Shown: positions 5,562 through 7,921 of the stretch, piece by piece
Layout: each line of letters opens with the position of its first letter
How positions within the stretch are numbered: the first letter of the stretch is position 1
Source of the DNA: Thioalkalivibrio sp.
GTDB lineage: Bacteria; Pseudomonadota; Gammaproteobacteria; Ectothiorhodospirales; Ectothiorhodospiraceae
Length of the DNA: 7,921 nucleotides
NCBI GenBank assembly: GCA_007120155.1
Contig: SKOF01000595.1
Location: 1-7,921, forward strand
Direction: 5' to 3'
Program-made: the position numbers and the translations under genes
Notes under the pieces: model-generated
Databases searched by the model: none
Told to the model about the DNA's origin: nothing
What the model saw: the letters and a program-made list of their open reading frames with translations, nothing else

Positions 5562-6481
5562 AAACATTGTCGTGTGTCACGCCGCGCCGTCCACCCCAGT
5601 TCGTCCCGGGCCCGCTGCGTGTCCAGCACCAGGCTGTGGCGCAGTCCGTCGATCCAGCCGGGTTCTCCCGCTGTCGGGGTGACCCACCAGGCCAGGCGGT
5701 GGGCGGCGGAGATGAGCGACAGCGGCACCGGAATGGTGAATCGGCGGTTCGCCCGGATCATGGCCTTGAGGCTCATGGGAGGATCGGTGGCCAGGTTGAA
5801 GGCGCCGCGCGCCGCGCTGCGCAGGCTCAGGTGGATCGCATGGGCCACGTCGTCCTCGCCGACGCACTGGGTCAGCGGCAGCGGCCTGGGCAGGGCCGGC
5901 ACGAAGGGTTGGTGCAGCAGTCGATTGAGCAGGGGATGGGCATGGGGGCCGACGATGGCGTGGGGGCGGAGCCGGATCAGGTGCAGGTGCGGAAACTTCG
6001 CCTCCAGTGAATCCAGCCATGCCTCCACGGCGGCCTTGTCCTCCCCGTAAGCGAAGCCGGGCAGGGGGCGAAGCGGGGTGTCCTCGGAAACGGGGTTCGG
6101 CAGATCGGGCCAGGCGCCGTAGACGGCGGCGCTGGAGACAAATACCACCCGCTCCACGCACGCCTCCATCGCCGTGTCTATCACGTGCCGGCTGCCCGCC
6201 ACGTTGATGGCGCGCACCGTCTCGCGGTCATGACGGGCACGGCCCAGCCCGCCGCCCATGAGTACGAAGGCCATATGGATCAGCACGTCGGCCCGTTCGA
6301 ACTGCTCCGCGCAGGCGGCATCGCGGATGTCTGCCTGTACCGGGATCAGGCGCGGATCTGCGGCGAAGGGCAGGGGTTTCAGATCCACCCCGTGGATCGC
6401 CGTGATGTGCGGATCCGCCAGCAGTCGGGGGATGAGCACCCGGGCGAGACGCCCGGCGGCGCCCGTGATCACCACCTTCAT
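5504..6481 (-). CDS. NAD(P)-dependent epimerase/reductase, extended SDR family
   Basis: The 325-residue Rossmann-fold protein belongs to the NAD-dependent epimerase/dehydratase (extended SDR) family. The nucleotide-binding glycine motif is ITGAAGRLA (5-13). VDLKP (32-36), where an acidic residue ends the second strand, suggests NAD rather than NADP, and VQADIRD (48-54) is the typical third-strand segment. The catalytic set is S116/S117 in VFVSSAAVYG, Y145 and K149 in AYGEDK. The C-terminal half includes QCVGEDDVAHAI and GAFNLATDPP, common in sugar-nucleotide epimerase-like members. The substrate cannot be read from the sequence. The ATG at 6479-6481 overlaps the upstream LLM stop by 4 bp, so translation is probably coupled. 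The last 18 residues (308-325) are low-complexity and partly encoded by repeat copy 3, so the natural C-terminus may have been replaced. Confidence 0.87.
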   Translation of the reverse strand: MKVVITGAAGRLARVLIPRLLADPHITAIHGVDLKPLPFAADPRLIPVQADIRDAACAEQFERADVLIHMAFVLMGGGLGRARHDRETVRAINVAGSRHVIDTAMEACVERVVFVSSAAVYGAWPDLPNPVSEDTPLRPLPGFAYGEDKAAVEAWLDSLEAKFPHLHLIRLRPHAIVGPHAHPLLNRLLHQPFVPALPRPLPLTQCVGEDDVAHAIHLSLRSAARGAFNLATDPPMSLKAMIRANRRFTIPVPLSLISAAHRLAWWVTPTAGEPGWIDGLRHSLVLDTQRARDELGWTARRDTRQCLKWEVGSGNGLRGESHSSW

Positions 6482-7578
6482 GACGCGTTCGGGTCCGGGG
6501 GTGCAGTGACCCGGGGCAGTACCTCGCGGGCGAACAGATCCATGGATTCCCTCACGATGCGCGTGTCCATGGCACCGGCGCCGAAGGCACATAGCACATG
6601 ATCCACGCCCGCCTCCCGGAGCGACAGCAGGCGCCGGGCGCAGTGTTCCGGATCGCCCACCACCGCCATGCCGAGGGTGTCCAGGAGCTTCAGGTTGACG
6701 GCGTGATCCATGAGGCCGCGAAACCGGCCCATGCGCCGGTAGTACTCGTAGCTGTCGTAGAGCTTCTCCAGGACCGGGCGGGTCTGCCCCAGAAGCTGCC
6801 GGTAGAACCATTCAAAGGGCTGCCTGGCTTCCCTGCGCGCCCGGGCGCCGTCTTCCAGGCACAGGATACCCACGGTCATGGCCACCCGGTTGTTGAGCCC
6901 GGGTCCGGGCGGTCCGTTGCCGTGGTGGTCCCGCCAGGACGCGCGATAGCGGCGGATGTCCTCGCGCACCATGAACCAGGGTTTGAAGGGTCCGACCAGG
7001 GTGCCGACGCCGAGGCGGGCGGCCATTTCAAAGGATTCAGGGCTGACCGCGGCGGTCCACAGGGGTGGGTGGGGCCTTTGCACCACGCGCGGCACCACAT
7101 CGAGGTCATCGAAGTGAAAGTGACGGCCCCGGAAGCTGACCCGCTCCGGACCGAAACTCAGGCGCAGCACCGCCAGTGCCTCCTCGGTGAGGCTGCGGCT
7201 GTCGCCCATGTCCACGCCGAAGGTGGCGTACTCGGCGGGCGAGAAACCCCGTCCGAAACCGAACTCGGCACGCCCCCCGGTGAGGATGTCCAGGGTGGCC
7301 AGCCGCTCCGCCACCCGGACCGGATGGTGATAGGGCAGGGGAACGACGGCATGTCCGAGGCGCAGGCGCCGGGTGCGCTGGCTGGCAGCGGCCAGGAACA
7401 TCTCCGGTGCGCTGCTGTGGGAGTATTCGCGCATGAAATGATGCTCCACCACCCAGGCGGTGGTGAATCCCAGGGTGTCGGCCAGGGACAGTTCCTCGAG
7501 GGTGTCGGCATACACCCGGGCCTCGGTGCGGCCCCCGAATGGGGGCACCGAGAGTTCATGGAAGAGATCGCATTGCAT
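6478..7578 (-). CDS. LLM-class flavin-dependent oxidoreductase, luciferase alpha-like
   Basis: The 366-residue product belongs to the bacterial luciferase-like monooxygenase family: cytosolic TIM-barrel enzymes that use reduced FMN, or F420 in some members. It resembles luciferase alpha subunits along its length. WVVEHHF (42-48) matches the LuxA EHHF segment containing the catalytic histidine. EFGFGRGFSPAEYATFGVDMGDSR aligns with the LuxA FGICRG to FGTDMDNSR region, but a glycine (G109) replaces the reactive Cys106 of Vibrio harveyi LuxA. The C-terminal VVGDPEHCARRLL and GVDHVLCAFGAG match the end of the barrel. No luxB, fatty-acid reductase or flavin-reductase gene is nearby, so bioluminescence is not implied; the substrate is unknown. 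The ATG at 7576-7578 is the natural family start. No clear Shine-Dalgarno site is seen, but a perfect inverted repeat lies 8 bp upstream. It is the first gene of the visible transcription unit. Confidence 0.9.
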   Translation of the reverse strand: MQCDLFHELSVPPFGGRTEARVYADTLEELSLADTLGFTTAWVVEHHFMREYSHSSAPEMFLAAASQRTRRLRLGHAVVPLPYHHPVRVAERLATLDILTGGRAEFGFGRGFSPAEYATFGVDMGDSRSLTEEALAVLRLSFGPERVSFRGRHFHFDDLDVVPRVVQRPHPPLWTAAVSPESFEMAARLGVGTLVGPFKPWFMVREDIRRYRASWRDHHGNGPPGPGLNNRVAMTVGILCLEDGARARREARQPFEWFYRQLLGQTRPVLEKLYDSYEYYRRMGRFRGLMDHAVNLKLLDTLGMAVVGDPEHCARRLLSLREAGVDHVLCAFGAGAMDTRIVRESMDLFAREVLPRVTAPPDPNAS

Positions 7579-7586
7579 GGCGGTGG

Positions 7587-7620
7587 AAGCTTGCAGCCTG
7601 GGCGGGTGACCTGCAAGCTT
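7587..7620. promoter_or_regulatory. Perfect 10-bp inverted repeat in front of the LLM gene
   Basis: AAGCTTGCAG (7587-7596) and CTGCAAGCTT (7611-7620) are exact reverse complements around a 14-bp spacer, beginning 8 bp upstream of the LLM start codon. The centre-to-centre distance is about 24 bp. It could be an operator for a dimeric repressor or an mRNA hairpin close to the ribosome-binding region. It has no T-run and is not a terminator for incoming transcription. The regulator is unknown. Confidence 0.5.
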
Positions 7621-7856
7621 TGGGGTGTTCGAGCCTTATGGGGCGGGGCAGGAAGCGTTGTGTCCGAGGTTGGTTTTGGCGTGCATGGTTGCCGCAGGCC
7701 AAGGTCAGAACCGTTTCGATCCGGCCGGCAGCCGGCTCGAGTTACTTTTGTTCGGTGCGCTCATGCGCCTCACCCTTTCGGGCTTTTACCCTCTAAGCCT
7801 GCGCTACTCGGTGCGGCAAAAGGTGGGACGGTCGAATCGGCTTCGATCCGCTCTTG
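7621..7856. other. Non-coding spacer upstream of the LLM gene
   Basis: I see no convincing gene, RNA or promoter here. On the minus strand a 19-codon frame starts at the ATG of GGCGCATGAGCGCACC (complement of about 7757-7772), with GGGTGAGG as a possible ribosome site, and encodes MSAPNKSNSSRLPAGSKRF; it is too short to call. A plus-strand frame running from inside the LLM gene to 7796 has the composition of a shadow. Promoter elements for the LLM-SDR unit probably lie here but were not identifiable. Confidence 0.5.
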
Positions 7857-7921
7857 TAGGAGCCCGGTCCCCCGGGCGATCGGCCGGCCCCGGCGGGATC
7901 GCCCGGGGGACCGGGCTCCTA
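7856..7921. repeat. REP doublet (REPIN/BIME-like) palindrome at the window edge
   Basis: A 25-bp arm at 7857-7881 is the exact reverse complement of 7897-7921, separated by 15 bp that contain a further GCCGG/CCGGC pairing. Each arm starts, read inward, with GTAGGAGCCCGG, i.e. a GTAG tetranucleotide followed by a GC-rich imperfect palindrome (GCCCGG...CCGGGC, 7862-7877). That is the hallmark layout of REP sequences of Pseudomonas and relatives, which are spread by RAYT (TnpA-REP) transposases. Two REPs in inverted orientation form a REPIN. The window ends at the last paired base, so the right copy may continue. No RAYT gene is in the window. Confidence 0.82.

Noticed and set aside
6478..7578. 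Start of a bioluminescence (lux) operon
   Set aside because: No luxB, luxC, luxD or luxE; the neighbours are an SDR and YrbG, and the reactive cysteine of LuxA is replaced.
7539..7796. Plus-strand 85-codon frame across the LLM start and the upstream spacer
   Set aside because: It overlaps the LLM start codon, includes the inverted repeat, and has no family resemblance or ribosome site.

Overview
The window is GC-rich, densely coding and almost entirely transcribed from the minus strand. It carries the conserved gammaproteobacterial block yrbG-kdsD-kdsC-lptC-lptA-lptB-rpoN, so it comes from a Gram-negative gammaproteobacterium that makes Kdo-containing lipopolysaccharide. GC-rich genes, REP-type palindromes and heptamer repeats would fit an Ectothiorhodospiraceae/Chromatiales-like organism, but that finer placement is a guess.

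In transcription order (right to left): a spacer with a REP doublet at the window edge and a 10-bp inverted repeat (7579-7921); a luciferase-alpha-like LLM flavin oxidoreductase (6478-7578), overlapping by 4 bp an NAD(P)-dependent epimerase/reductase of the extended SDR type (5504-6481); the Ca2+/Na+ exchanger-family membrane protein YrbG (4456-5427); KdsD (3328-4305); KdsC (2652-3179); LptC, LptA and LptB (877-2655), chained by overlapping stop and start codons; then, after a 181-bp spacer with its own promoter-like sequence, the first 231 codons of rpoN (1-695), cut off by the window edge.

Functionally, KdsD makes D-arabinose 5-phosphate, the precursor of Kdo. KdsC removes the phosphate from Kdo 8-phosphate. 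LptC, LptA and LptB are parts of the machine that carries finished LPS from the inner membrane to the outer membrane. RpoN is sigma-54. This clustering is standard. The LLM/SDR pair upstream is accessory, and nothing in the sequence ties it to LPS.

The unusual part is non-coding. The three gene junctions kdsC|kdsD, kdsD|yrbG and yrbG|SDR each hold a copy of one repeat family: arrays of 7-bp units (AGTGGCA or AGTGGGA type) facing each other in inverted orientation around a middle segment, in two copies a GC-rich palindrome. One copy has a perfect 31-bp inverted repeat, two copies share 35 identical bases and bracket kdsD, and the third supplies the last codons of the SDR and lies directly against the likely yrbG start. 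A second point of interest is a sigma-54-like -24/-12 motif in the rpoN upstream spacer, on the strand opposite to rpoN and overlapping the -35 region of the apparent rpoN promoter, an arrangement that could give autorepression. I see no novel multi-gene defence or metabolic system here.
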